A stretch of DNA of 64,000 bases from Helicobacter mehlei (GTDB lineage Bacteria; Campylobacterota; Campylobacteria; Campylobacterales; Helicobacteraceae): assembly GCF_003660265.1 (NCBI RefSeq), contig NZ_QXQP01000002.1, forward strand, positions 62,001 to 126,000, given 5' to 3'. Position 1 is the first letter of the stretch; every line of letters starts with the position of its first letter. The translations under genes and the position numbers were made by a program. Below the pieces are notes generated by a model. That model saw only the letters and a program-made list of their open reading frames with translations. It was not told the origin of the DNA and searched no databases. Shown here in pieces: positions 25,914-34,925 of this stretch.

Positions 25914-27274
25914 AAAAGCACTCCTTCTTCGGGATATTTGATATGACGTGTTTTACTCTTGCCAATAAGTGCCATGCTAAACATCAAAACCCCCGCACGC
26001 CCCATAAACATCAAAACAATCAAATAGAGCTTACCAAAATTGGTAAAAGTGGCTGCAAATGAGAGACTACCTCCATCACCTGTGCTGGCCCCCACCGTTC
26101 CAAAGGCAGAGCAAATCTCAAAGAGCAAGTGTAAAAAATGCTTGTTTTGGGTGTCATCAGTGGCACTCAAAATCATCACCGAGATGATGATATAAAACAT
26201 GGTGATGATAAAAACTAGAAAGGATTTTTTGACAAGGGCTTGGGGGATGGTCCTTTGGAATAGCACCATTTCTCTATCTTTAAGCGTGCAATAAGCATAT
26301 ACTAGCAAGAGAGTCATGGTAGTGATCTTAATGCCCCCAGCCGTGCCCCCCGGAGCTGCGCCTACCACCATGAGCAAGGAAGAGAAAAACAAGCTTTGAT
26401 CGTGCAAGCCAGACATGTCAATGGTGTTAAAGCCGGCGGTGCGTAGATTGACCGAGATAAAAAACACGCCTAAAATCTTCTCAAACCAGTTCGATTCGCC
26501 AAAACTCTTGGGGTTATCCCACTCAAAGAGCAAGAGCACCGCCATACCTAACACAATGCAAATAGCCGTAGCGATGAGAACAATGCGCGTATGCACGCTC
26601 CAACGCGATTTGTTGCGGTAATCATAACATTCACTCAAGACCAAAAACCCCAGCCCACCTAGGATAATAAGCAAACAAATTGTCAGATTAACCACGACAT
26701 CATTGCGGTAATTTACCAAATTGGACTCAAAGACACTAAAACCGGCATTGTTGAAAGCCGAGATGGCATGGAAGATCCCCGCCCACAGGGCTTGTTTGAA
26801 AGGCATATTGGAGAGAAAATACAAAGTTAAGATGAGTGCACCTAGCCCCTCAATGCAGAGCGTGAAAAGGAGGATTTTTTTAAGGTATCTGATAATGCCT
26901 TGCATGTTGGGGTAATCTAGGGATTCTTTGAGCAACATACGCCCTTTAAAATCCATGCGCTTACCCAAAATCAAGAACAAAAAGCCCGCTAACCCCATGT
27001 AACCAAACCCCCCAGCTTGGATCAAGCCCATTATCACCGCCTGCCCATAGATACTCAGATCGGTTGCCGGATTGAATGTGATAAGCCCGGTCAAACAGAC
27101 TGCTGAAACAGAGGTAAAAAACAAGTCAATAAAGGGAATGGGTTTGAGCCGCATAGGCGATAGGCTCAGTAACAGTGCCCCTAAGAGAGCCAAGAGCACA
27201 TAACTAATCACAATGGTGCCAAAAGTTTTATTGACAGAGGAAGCTTTATTTAAAGAGCCCTCACTAGCTAACAT
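25910..27274 (-). CDS. ktrB: KtrB-type K+ channel subunit
   Basis: Inner membrane translocating subunit. Four pore-loop repeats with selectivity-filter segments can be read: VCLTGLITF near residue 60, AFNNAGFSVF near 170, NLRTAGFNT near 280 and AFGTVGAST near 390; each has the central Gly. 454 residues fits KtrB. Start ATG 27274 is preceded by AAAGG. With KtrA it would give Na+-linked K+ uptake. H. pylori is described as relying on the KchA channel for K+, so KtrAB marks a difference from it. Confidence 0.94.
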   Translation of the reverse strand: MLASEGSLNKASSVNKTFGTIVISYVLLALLGALLLSLSPMRLKPIPFIDLFFTSVSAVCLTGLITFNPATDLSIYGQAVIMGLIQAGGFGYMGLAGFLFLILGKRMDFKGRMLLKESLDYPNMQGIIRYLKKILLFTLCIEGLGALILTLYFLSNMPFKQALWAGIFHAISAFNNAGFSVFESNLVNYRNDVVVNLTICLLIILGGLGFLVLSECYDYRNKSRWSVHTRIVLIATAICIVLGMAVLLLFEWDNPKSFGESNWFEKILGVFFISVNLRTAGFNTIDMSGLHDQSLFFSSLLMVVGAAPGGTAGGIKITTMTLLLVYAYCTLKDREMVLFQRTIPQALVKKSFLVFIITMFYIIISVMILSATDDTQNKHFLHLLFEICSAFGTVGASTGDGGSLSFAATFTNFGKLYLIVLMFMGRAGVLMFSMALIGKSKTRHIKYPEEGVLL

Positions 27275-27335
27275 GGCAAAAGCCTTTGAATGGAGTCAAA
27301 ACCAACAAACCCACGATAAAAAGCAAAATCCAAAA

Positions 27336-27344
27336 AGTCTAGCA
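27336..27344 (-). promoter_or_regulatory. Promoter of ktrB-ktrA (extended -10)
   Basis: Minus-strand TGCTAGACT in the 91-nt gap between the Sel1 gene and ktrB, 61 bases before the ATG. Confidence 0.45.
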
Positions 27345-27365
27345 TAAAATCGTGTAGATTTGTGT

Positions 27366-28154
27366 TTAAGGGCACTTAGCAGGGGATTTATCCTCTTGTT
27401 GTTTGTTGAGTGCTTCTGCCTTGCGGTAGTATTCTGCCGATTTGTCCTCATCAACCCCCACATCTCTAGGATCACCAGCACTCCCAGCATCCCCCATTTT
27501 ATAGATAAACCCCAACCTATCATAGGCTTGAGCATACCCTAATTCCCCCGCTTTGTTATAATACTCTAGGGCTTTTGGGATGTTTTGTTTGACCGCATAG
27601 CTCCCATATTCATAGGTTCTTCCCAATTTATAATACCCCTCAGCTGATCCCATCTGTGCTGCCTTTTGGTAATATTCTAAGGATTTTTGATCGTCCTCAA
27701 GCACCCCATAACCCCCATCTAAATAAACATCACCCAAACCCACATACCCCTCAGCTGATCCCATCTGTGCTGCCTTTTGGTAATATACGAGAGCCTCAAG
27801 GTTGTCTTTACGGACATTGGTGACAATATTGTTATTAAAAGCATCATTCCCCATAACATAAATGTTTGCGATGCTCAAATAGGCATCCACACTCCCCAAA
27901 TCGCCCGCCGTGTTATAATACCCAATGGCTTTTTCATCATCATTATAGTCATAATTGTCTGTATCAGAATAAAAATTCCCCAAAGCCATATAAACGCGTT
28001 TATCGCCTGCTTTGAGGGCTTTTTGGTAGTGTTGCAAAGCTTTGTCATACTGGTGGCACACATAAGCTTGCTGGGCAACCAAAAAATCCTGCTCCTTAGC
28101 AAGCATACCCCCACTTAAGAACAACCCCACCAACACCACTACTCTCCAGATCAC
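27366..28154 (-). CDS. Secreted Sel1-like repeat protein
   Basis: About 262 residues: signal peptide (IWRVVVLVGLFLSGGMLA), then some six Sel1-like/TPR helical hairpins (A...YY.KA...G...AY..LG..Y). H. pylori Hcp proteins share this fold but pair two Cys in every repeat; this one has almost none after the signal, so it is not a classical Hcp. Two adjacent repeats share an identical 43-bp DNA segment (27633-27675 and 27744-27786), a 111-bp unit duplication. The GTG at 28154 is chosen because GGAGG lies seven bases upstream; the longer ORF start (28172) would place that site inside the gene. Confidence 0.82.
   Translation of the reverse strand: MIWRVVVLVGLFLSGGMLAKEQDFLVAQQAYVCHQYDKALQHYQKALKAGDKRVYMALGNFYSDTDNYDYNDDEKAIGYYNTAGDLGSVDAYLSIANIYVMGNDAFNNNIVTNVRKDNLEALVYYQKAAQMGSAEGYVGLGDVYLDGGYGVLEDDQKSLEYYQKAAQMGSAEGYYKLGRTYEYGSYAVKQNIPKALEYYNKAGELGYAQAYDRLGFIYKMGDAGSAGDPRDVGVDEDKSAEYYRKAEALNKQQEDKSPAKCP
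27633..27786 (-). repeat. Tandem 111-bp Sel1 unit with 43-bp identity
   Basis: The 43 bases at 27633-27675 recur exactly at 27744-27786, an offset of 37 codons, one Sel1 repeat. They encode KAAQMGSAEGY. Confidence 0.85.
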
Positions 28155-28354
28155 CACACAACCTCCAATCACAAAGGGCTTAAACCCCCCATTCTACCTT
28201 TTTTATATGTGAGATTGTCTTAAAGATAAAATACCCCAATCACGGATTTTTCTTGCTCTATGATCTCATTTACAAGCGCATTCTTTAATCATATGGGGCA
28301 ATTCTTGAGGCATTTTGTTGCAATCTAGGGGTTAAACATGTGTCCGTAGTGAAA

Positions 28355-28429
28355 TGGTGGTCCCGACTGGACTTGAACCAGCGACCCCTACCATGTCAAG
28401 GTAGTGCTCTACCACTGAGCTACGCGACC
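28355..28429 (-). tRNA. tRNA-Val (anticodon GAC)
   Basis: 75-nt cloverleaf ending in an encoded CCA. D stem GCTC/GAGC, anticodon stem CTACC/GGTAG with loop TTGACAT (anticodon GAC, valine), T stem GCTGG/CCAGT with loop TTCAAGT, discriminator A. The acceptor stem GGTCGCG/CGGGACC pairs except for a G-G at position 5:68. It begins eight bases after the lspA stop and probably shares its transcript. Confidence 0.93.
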
Positions 28430-28437
28430 ATAAGCCA

Positions 28438-28911
28438 CTATTTTACCCGATCTTGTTTGTTTTTTGCCTTAAAAGCCCCTTGTCTTAACATCTGGATCAC
28501 CAAAAGACCCACACCCACATCGATCAACACATCGGCTAAATTAAAGATCGCAAAATCAAATTGATAATGCCAATAGACATAATCCACCACCCCCCCATGC
28601 ACGAAGCGATCTAAAATGTTAGAGCTACCCGCTCCTAGCACCAGCCCAAATGGGAGGGCATTGGGGATAAAAAAATCTTTTTGCCGCACCAATAAGAAGA
28701 CCATCCCCACAATCAAAAGCACCTGTAAATATTTGAGCCAAGGGCCTAAAAAATCCAACATCGAAAAAGCCACGCCCTTATTGTAGGCCAAGACAATGGA
28801 GATCACAGGACCATGGTATCTAAACCCTTCTAAAATCACTTGTTTTAGGGCTTGATCGCCAATGAGAGCCACTACCCCAGCTAAGACAAAATAAACCAGT
28901 GCGCGTCTCAA
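28438..28911 (-). CDS. lspA: Lipoprotein signal peptidase (SPase II)
   Basis: Inner membrane aspartic protease that cleaves prolipoproteins at the lipobox Cys. 157 residues, four hydrophobic helices, the GD.ALKQ motif near residue 18, [10 protein letters not shown], and the two catalytic Asp segments SSNILDR...VVDYVYW and [14 protein letters not shown]. Lies three bases after glmM in the same operon, the H. pylori order. One visible client in this window is the HpaA-type lipoprotein at 37975. A C7 run on the plus strand (28590-28596) is in its coding sequence. Confidence 0.95.
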   Translation of the reverse strand: MRRALVYFVLAGVVALIGDQALKQVILEGFRYHGPVISIVLAYNKGVAFSMLDFLGPWLKYLQVLLIVGMVFLLVRQKDFFIPNALPFGLVLGAGSSNILDRFVHGGVVDYVYWHYQFDFAIFNLADVLIDVGVGLLVIQMLRQGAFKAKNKQDRVK

Positions 28912-28914
28912 GGC

Positions 28915-30249
28915 TTAACCTAGTTTTTCATGAAAAAAGGTTTTGAGTTCTTGAGTCTTGCTTTTTAACAATGTGCTATCTTTACCCTCTAGCAAAATAC
29001 GCAAGAGATTTTCGGTGCCTGAGTAGCGGATCAGATGGCGGATATGGTGTTGTTCTAGGTTTTTGATCATTTCTTTAAAGCCCGGGATTTTCTCTAGGGG
29101 CTTTTTGTGCTTGATGGGTAGGTTTTCAAGCACTTGGGGGCAGAGCTTGAAGGGGTTGAGCACCTCGCAACTGGGTTTATTGGCCTGCACCAAGAGCGCA
29201 CTCACCTGCAAAGCACTCATGATTCCATCCCCGCTTTTAGAATAATCCCCCAAGATGATATGCCCACTCTGCTCAGCTCCAAAATTGGCTTTGTGCTCGA
29301 TCATTGCTGCGCTGACAAATTTATCCCCCACATCACAGATCACCATGCTAATCCCTTGCGTGTCCAAATATTCTTGCAGGGCTAAATTGCTCATGCTGGT
29401 TACCACGACCTTGGCTTGGGCTAGTTGCTGGTTTTGGTGCTGGTAGCTGGCTAACACGCCGATGAGCTTATCGCCATGCACCACCTGCCCCAAATTATCC
29501 ACCACCACCAGCCGATCGGCATCCCCATCTAAAGCGACGCCCAAATCTGCGCGGTAGCGTTTGACCTCTTGACTCAGTTCTAAGGGGAAGAGCGCGCCAC
29601 ATTGGGCGTTGATATTACTCCCATTGGGTTTGTTATTAATCACAATCACATCGGCTCCCAGCTCGCTAAAGACAATGGGGGCGACCTTGTAGCCGGCTCC
29701 ATTGGCAGTGTCAATCACCACGCGCATACCCTGCAAGCTCAAATGCTTGGGGAAGGAGTTTTTCAAATGCACGATGTAACGCCCGATCACATCATCAATG
29801 CGCTTAGAACTCCCAATGCCTACCCCCACTTGGCAACTATTGCGAACCAAGTTTTCATTAGCAAAAATCTTTTCAATCTCTAGCTCACTCTCTCTTTGGA
29901 GCTTGTAGCCAAAGCGATCGAAAAACTTAATGCCGTTATCCTCAAAGGGGTTATGACTCGCACTGATCATCACACCCGCATCACAGCGCATATTCTCGCT
30001 CAAAAATGCGATGGCAGGCGTGGGCATGGGTCCAATTTGGATCACATCATAACCTACGCTAGTGAGCGCACTCACTAGGGCATTTTCAATCATGTACCCG
30101 CTCTTGCGCGTGTCTTTGCCCACTAGGATTTTATGACTAAGGGCATTCTTGCTAAAATACAACCCAGCCGCAATGCCTAATTGCATCACAAACATGGGCG
30201 TGATCTCCACTCCCGCCTTCCCCCGCACCCCGTCAGTCCCAAAAATCAT
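28915..30249 (-). CDS. glmM: Phosphoglucosamine mutase
   Basis: Interconverts glucosamine-6-P and glucosamine-1-P for peptidoglycan and LPS precursors. Opening [11 protein letters not shown], active phosphoserine loop [13 protein letters not shown] near residue 98-110, metal-binding DGDADR near 238, sugar loop EQSGH near 320, and phosphate-binding [10 protein letters not shown] near 410. 444 residues is standard. ATG 30249 follows AGGG. It is divergent from rpsT across an 80-base promoter gap and is followed by lspA. Confidence 0.97.
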   Translation of the reverse strand: MIFGTDGVRGKAGVEITPMFVMQLGIAAGLYFSKNALSHKILVGKDTRKSGYMIENALVSALTSVGYDVIQIGPMPTPAIAFLSENMRCDAGVMISASHNPFEDNGIKFFDRFGYKLQRESELEIEKIFANENLVRNSCQVGVGIGSSKRIDDVIGRYIVHLKNSFPKHLSLQGMRVVIDTANGAGYKVAPIVFSELGADVIVINNKPNGSNINAQCGALFPLELSQEVKRYRADLGVALDGDADRLVVVDNLGQVVHGDKLIGVLASYQHQNQQLAQAKVVVTSMSNLALQEYLDTQGISMVICDVGDKFVSAAMIEHKANFGAEQSGHIILGDYSKSGDGIMSALQVSALLVQANKPSCEVLNPFKLCPQVLENLPIKHKKPLEKIPGFKEMIKNLEQHHIRHLIRYSGTENLLRILLEGKDSTLLKSKTQELKTFFHEKLG

Positions 30250-30289
30250 GCCAGCACCCTATTTAATTTGTCTTTAATGCGCTTTTGGC

Positions 30290-30295
30290 TAGAAT
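30290..30295 (+). promoter_or_regulatory. Candidate rpsT promoter -10
   Basis: TAGAAT lies 34 bases before the rpsT start codon in the divergent gap with glmM. Confidence 0.4.
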
Positions 30296-30329
30296 TTTGC
30301 CACATTATTTTTGATAAAAGGATTAAGTA

Positions 30330-30602
30330 GTGGCCAACCATAAATCCGCTGAGAAAAGGATTCGCCAAACCATCAAGCGCACCGAGCGCAACCGCTTTTA
30401 CAGAACCCGCATTAAAAATATCATCAAAGCGGTGCGTGAGGCGGTGGCACAAAATGATGTCCCCAAAGCCCAAGAGTCCCTGAAAGTGGCCAATAAGGAA
30501 TTGCATAAATTCGTGAGCAAAGGCATTTTGAAGAAAAACACCGCATCTAGAAAGGTTTCTAGACTCAATGCGAGCGTGAAAAAGATCGCTTTAGCCAGTT
30601 AA
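30330..30602 (+). CDS. rpsT: 30S ribosomal protein S20
   Basis: Small, strongly basic helical protein (90 residues) that binds 16S rRNA. Starts [21 protein letters not shown], the family N-terminus, and ends with the [17 protein letters not shown] motif. GTG 30330 follows AAAGGA. Non-AUG starts are common for S20 and are linked to its autoregulation in E. coli. prfA begins three bases after its stop, so the two are co-transcribed. Confidence 0.96.
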   Translation: MANHKSAEKRIRQTIKRTERNRFYRTRIKNIIKAVREAVAQNDVPKAQESLKVANKELHKFVSKGILKKNTASRKVSRLNASVKKIALAS

Positions 30603-30605
30603 TCC

Positions 30606-31664
30606 GTGCTCCCCCAAAAATTAAAGGAAGTCGTGGCGCGCTACGATGCGCTTGCGACTAGCTTAACCCAACCGGAAGTTTTAAATGATGTGCGCCAGCT
30701 CACCGAGCTGAGTAAAGAACAAGCCAGTTTAGAGGAGCTAGCCAGTTGTGCTAAGGAATATCTAGGCATATTGGAGAATATCCAAGAAAATAAAACCTTG
30801 CTTGAGGATAGGGAGCTAGGCGAGCTGGCTAAAGAGGAACTTAAAGACTTAGAGGATCAAAAAGCCGGTCTTGAGGCGCGCATTAAAGTTTTGCTCATCC
30901 CCAAAGACCCTAATGACAACAAGAATATTTACTTAGAATTGCGCGCGGGCACAGGGGGCGATGAGGCGGGTATCTTTGTGGGCGATCTCTTTAGAGCTTA
31001 CTGCCGTTATGCGGATTTAAAACGCTGGAAAGTAGAGATTGTTAGCTCGAGTGAGAATAGCGTAGGGGGATATAAAGAAATGATCGCTCTGATCAAGGGG
31101 CAGGGGGTGTATTCGCGCCTCAAATTTGAAGCGGGCACACACCGCGTGCAACGCGTGCCAGAGACCGAGTCGCAAGGGCGTATCCACACCTCGGCCATCA
31201 CTGTGGCGATCATGCCTGAAGCCGATGATGTGGAAATCAACATTAACCCTAATGATTTGCGCATTGAGGTTTTTAGAGCGGGCGGGCATGGGGGGCAGTG
31301 TGTGAATACCACCGACTCTGCTGTGCGCATCACGCATGTCCCCACCGGGATCAGCGTGTCCATGCAGGATGAAAAATCCCAGCACAAAAACAAGGATAAG
31401 GCATTAAAGATTTTAAAAGCCCGTCTGTATGAACAACAGATCGAACAACAACAACAAGAGAGTGCAGCTGAGCGCAAAATGCAGGTGGGTAGTGGGGATC
31501 GCAGTGAGCGGATTCGCACCTACAACTACCCCCAAAACCGCCTGAGCGATCACCGCATTAATCTAACCCTTTATAGCTTAGAGGAGATCATGCTCTCAGG
31601 CAATTTAGACCCGGTTATCGAACCCCTGATCGCCCATGCCCAAAGCGTGTTGGTGGAAAATTAG
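30606..31664 (+). CDS. prfA: Peptide chain release factor 1
   Basis: Recognises UAA/UAG and triggers peptide release. 352 residues; the GGQ loop is in [17 protein letters not shown] near residue 224-235, and the domain around [18 protein letters not shown] precedes it. GTG 30606 is taken because it opens the usual RF1 N-terminus ([15 protein letters not shown]). Last gene of the lspA/glmM/rpsT/prfA neighbourhood; the secreted protein pair follows after 115 bases. Confidence 0.96.
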   Translation: MLPQKLKEVVARYDALATSLTQPEVLNDVRQLTELSKEQASLEELASCAKEYLGILENIQENKTLLEDRELGELAKEELKDLEDQKAGLEARIKVLLIPKDPNDNKNIYLELRAGTGGDEAGIFVGDLFRAYCRYADLKRWKVEIVSSSENSVGGYKEMIALIKGQGVYSRLKFEAGTHRVQRVPETESQGRIHTSAITVAIMPEADDVEININPNDLRIEVFRAGGHGGQCVNTTDSAVRITHVPTGISVSMQDEKSQHKNKDKALKILKARLYEQQIEQQQQESAAERKMQVGSGDRSERIRTYNYPQNRLSDHRINLTLYSLEEIMLSGNLDPVIEPLIAHAQSVLVEN

Positions 31665-31779
31665 ACCAGAATCGTTCTCTAGGTTTGCCGAACTTGTTAA
31701 AAATCTAGAGGAGTATTTTTAGTGCGTTGGTGTTTTGCTTAGGTGGGGTTGATCGTAAGCCATCAACAGGATCGATTTG

Positions 31780-32907
31780 ATGGGTCTTAATGGAATGTTT
31801 AAAAAATGGGTTTTGGTAGGTTTTATTTGGTTGGGTGGTTTTTTGGATGCCCAGCAAAGTGTGTCTGTTGATTCTGATTTTGTCCAAAGGCTGACTACAC
31901 TCAAAGCCCAAATGGATACAAAAAGCCAACAGATTTTAAAAGACCCTATTTTCAAACGCACAGAATACTCCTACACGACCTACCTAGTTGCCCTCCAATT
32001 TGATGGGGATGTCCAAACACATCTAAGTGGAGCGCGCACACTCCTAGAACAAGTGCCTTTGTTTCAAGATTTTAGTCCCCAAAATGAGCCACAAGCGCAT
32101 TTATTAGAAAATCTTAAAGAATTTGAAGCCCTCCACCTCTTGGCCTTGTTGGACAATTCTGATGCCCAACCCACCCAAATTGCCCAAAATTTTTTAGACA
32201 GCCTAAATTTTTTCTATGCCCCCCTTTTTAACGCCCACAAACAAGGGCTAGACCCTTTAGCCTATCTCGAGGCATTACGGATAAATATGGCTACCTATGA
32301 GAGAACTTGCCAAAATTGCCCCGGACATGTTTTAAGAAACTATGGCAGTAGCCTAGATTACTATGTGCGTTTCAACCCAAATGGCATGGTTGCAAATTTG
32401 GTGCGCGATGTGCGTGATGCTGACAACGCTTACCAGCAGTTGCTAACATTAAAGAGTGCTTGGGCACAAGTGGCAATCGCCTCTATTCTCCAACAAGATG
32501 TGTCGCATTTGCACCATTATGAGTCCTTTGCAAGTTTGCTAGCACAGCCTCCCCTTGCCAAATTTAAAATCTTCTCAGCCCTCTACCTTGCCCGTATTTT
32601 GAATTTGGTCAAAGACATCGATGTTTATGTGGATTTGCAAGATGTGAGCCCCGATCTTTTGCGAGAACGCCCCACGATCTGCCTAAACCCCCAGTATCTA
32701 ACCCCCTCTCTGATACACGCATGCCAACAAGTCCTGCACCAACACAAAGACACTAAAGCCCTCCAAGACCAACTAAAAATCTTACGCCTATTTGCCATGG
32801 AAGACACGCCTTGTATCTATTTAGATCGCCATGATGAAATCGTCAAGTTACACTCTAAAAATGCAATTTGCAAAGCCTTGCAAAAACACCTCACAAAGGA
32901 ATTTTGA
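31780..32907 (+). CDS. Secreted protein of unknown family, first of tandem pair
   Basis: 375 residues with a signal peptide (about 1-24, ending near FLDAQQ). I do not recognise the family. The next gene is a paralogue: shared LF..F.P.NE...... L..F E.LH.LAL in the first third, L..L.F.Y.PL..AH..GLD in the middle, and a C-terminal block with four aligned Cys (ICLNPQYL, HACQQ, TPCIYL, AICKALQK). This copy also has an extra TCQNCP pair near residue 180. Helix-rich by eye. ATG 31780 has AGGA eight bases upstream. A periplasmic or secreted, disulfide-stabilised protein is inferred. The 115-base gap before it shows no convincing promoter. Confidence 0.75.
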   Translation: MGLNGMFKKWVLVGFIWLGGFLDAQQSVSVDSDFVQRLTTLKAQMDTKSQQILKDPIFKRTEYSYTTYLVALQFDGDVQTHLSGARTLLEQVPLFQDFSPQNEPQAHLLENLKEFEALHLLALLDNSDAQPTQIAQNFLDSLNFFYAPLFNAHKQGLDPLAYLEALRINMATYERTCQNCPGHVLRNYGSSLDYYVRFNPNGMVANLVRDVRDADNAYQQLLTLKSAWAQVAIASILQQDVSHLHHYESFASLLAQPPLAKFKIFSALYLARILNLVKDIDVYVDLQDVSPDLLRERPTICLNPQYLTPSLIHACQQVLHQHKDTKALQDQLKILRLFAMEDTPCIYLDRHDEIVKLHSKNAICKALQKHLTKEF

Positions 32908-34004
32908 TGTTTCGTTTGTTGTTCTGCCTAGTTTTGGCGGTTTGTGGTGTAGGGGCGATGGGGGAGACTCCCCTCATGCTAGTTGCCACAAAAATAAAAA
33001 ATCTGATGCAAAAAGGTAATCAAGATGCCATGCCCGGATACGATCTGATCCGCAGCGAGGTTGTGCAAGATAGTATCCCTACCTTAGAAGAACTAGGCTT
33101 AGAGTTTATGCACAAAATTTCCCTTTTTAAGAAACTCAAACCCAAAAATGAGGCAGAAGAGCGTTTTGTGACAGGGCTTAAAAAATTTGAGATTTTGCAT
33201 GTCCTTGCGTTGATCTATGGTTTGATCTTAGACGAAAAAAATGAAGACCATCAAGGAGTCCTTACTCTTAGCCAAGTGGTACAAGATTATCTCAAGGTAC
33301 TAGATTTTATCTATACCCCTCTTATTCAAGCACACCAAGCAGGCTTGGACTTAAGTATCTATGCCACCACTTTGAGCAAAAATCCCCTCAAGCCCAGCGA
33401 TTTCAAGGATTTAATCCAATATTTTCTTAAAAACGAACAAGTGAGTCCTAAACCCGTGTTGCCCGTGCAAGCCTTTTTCAAGGATTTTAGAGTGGCGGAA
33501 TTGGCCTATGACTTGACACAACACCATTTTTATAACACGCTCTTGGGTCCTAGTATTGGATGGGACTATGCAGATGCCTATATCCTTGTAAAATTTAATG
33601 CCGGTAAAGAGTTTGGGGAAGATAATGTTGTTAGTCAAGAGGATTATACTGATCTCTATAAACTCTATTACGCCCACTATGCCACGCGACTCTTGGAGTT
33701 TTTAGATGAGAGTTATTACTACACCTTTGATGACCCTCTTTCTAGCCCAGAACTAGACATAGGGATTTTGCAAAAACACCCCCACCTTTGTTTGAAGCCC
33801 AAATACTTACGCCAAAAATTCCAACAAGCGTGTTTGGACATCTTTGAAAAACACACCTACGATGCCCAAGCCCTCCAACACTCCTTGCAAAATCTCCCCC
33901 TTGTCAGCATCAATAATGCACCTTGTCTATACAACACTCAGGGCAAATGGCAAAAAATTAAGTCCAAAGACATTCTATGTCTAGCTCTCCAAAAAATCCC
34001 TTGA
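32907..34004 (+). CDS. Secreted protein of unknown family, second of tandem pair
   Basis: 365 residues; signal peptide MFRLLFCLVLAVCGVGAMG. Paralogue of the preceding protein with the same layout and the four C-terminal Cys (LCLKPKYL, QACLDI, APCLYN, LCLALQK), but lacking the CQNC pair. The region around residues 200-260 is rich in Asp and Tyr (WDYADAYI, YTDLYKLYY, ESYYYTFDD). ATG 32907 overlaps the previous stop (TGATG) with AAAGGA upstream; an in-frame upstream Met would lie inside the neighbour. Its 3' end overlaps the convergent pdxA by 24 bases. Function unknown; the pair is translationally coupled and so probably acts together. Confidence 0.77.
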   Translation: MFRLLFCLVLAVCGVGAMGETPLMLVATKIKNLMQKGNQDAMPGYDLIRSEVVQDSIPTLEELGLEFMHKISLFKKLKPKNEAEERFVTGLKKFEILHVLALIYGLILDEKNEDHQGVLTLSQVVQDYLKVLDFIYTPLIQAHQAGLDLSIYATTLSKNPLKPSDFKDLIQYFLKNEQVSPKPVLPVQAFFKDFRVAELAYDLTQHHFYNTLLGPSIGWDYADAYILVKFNAGKEFGEDNVVSQEDYTDLYKLYYAHYATRLLEFLDESYYYTFDDPLSSPELDIGILQKHPHLCLKPKYLRQKFQQACLDIFEKHTYDAQALQHSLQNLPLVSINNAPCLYNTQGKWQKIKSKDILCLALQKIP

Positions 34005-34925
34005 CAAGGACACCAACCACTTAATCGCATTCAAGTAGCTCTGTGGGCTGGCTTTGTTTTGGTAGGCAATATCAAACCCACAGCCATGATCGACACTGAC
34101 GCGCTTGATGGGGAGGTTGAGCGAAACATTGATGCTCTCTTCAAAATAAAGAGCTTTGAGTGGGGCTAGCCCCACATCGTGATAAAGGGCAACAAAATGC
34201 GTGTAGCGCGCACGCATATGCGGGGCAAAGGCACTATCAGCGGGCATGGGTCCTAAAAACAGCGCGCGCCCTAGCCGATCGTTTACGTCCTTGATCGCCT
34301 CTTGCACGATTGAATCTTGCCAACCAATGGCACCCCCATCGCCACAATGCGGGTCTAGCCCCAACACCACGATTTTTTCCACCTTTGCCAACACCCGCCC
34401 CAAAGTGCCTAAAAATTTTTTTAAAGGCTCTAATTGCACACACCCACTCACCGCACTTAAAGGGATGTGATCGCTAAAGAGTGCCACCCACAGCTTAGGG
34501 CAACCCAGCATCATGATCGCCTCTTCTTGGTAGCGCTTTTTTAAAAGGGCGGTGTGTCCGGGGGTGTTAATACCCGCTAATTGCCATGCTTGCTTGTGGA
34601 TGGGCAAGGTGCAGACTCCCATGGCCTCTTGACTATCAACCAAATCTAGGGCGTGCAAGAAACTTTGGTAGCTATAAAACCCACTCTCTTGGTACACTTG
34701 GGCGGGCTTGATTGTGGGTTTGGGAGCATTAATGGGTACGCACTCCATGCGCTCTAGGGCTTGGGTATAGCGGCGTTTGAGCAGGGCGTTAGCCTGCTTT
34801 AAAACCTCCAAATGCACGCAATAAAGCGGGGTGCAAATTTGGCTGATGCGCACATGGGCTTTGAGCGCGATTTCTAAGCCAATGCCCTGAATATCCCCAA
34901 TACTAATGGCGATTTTGGGCTTCAT
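33981..34925 (-). CDS. pdxA: 4-hydroxythreonine-4-phosphate dehydrogenase
   Basis: NAD-dependent step of the DXP-dependent pyridoxal phosphate pathway; its product condenses with DXP via PdxJ, the adjacent gene. 314 residues; SIGDIQGIGLEI at the N-terminus, metal-ligand His in NTPGHTALL near residue 132, LGLDPHCGDGG near 207, and VALYHDVGLAPLKA with VDHGCGFDIA toward the C-terminus. ATGA overlap with pdxJ. The 3' end overlaps the convergent secreted-protein gene by 24 bases. Confidence 0.95.
   Translation of the reverse strand: MKPKIAISIGDIQGIGLEIALKAHVRISQICTPLYCVHLEVLKQANALLKRRYTQALERMECVPINAPKPTIKPAQVYQESGFYSYQSFLHALDLVDSQEAMGVCTLPIHKQAWQLAGINTPGHTALLKKRYQEEAIMMLGCPKLWVALFSDHIPLSAVSGCVQLEPLKKFLGTLGRVLAKVEKIVVLGLDPHCGDGGAIGWQDSIVQEAIKDVNDRLGRALFLGPMPADSAFAPHMRARYTHFVALYHDVGLAPLKALYFEESINVSLNLPIKRVSVDHGCGFDIAYQNKASPQSYLNAIKWLVSLSRDFLES

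Noticed and set aside
28173-28354. Search for a small AapA-type toxin or sRNA between the Sel1 gene and the tRNA
   Set aside because: No short basic hydrophobic ORF with a ribosome site was found; the stretch is AT-rich and probably holds promoter and 3' sequences only.
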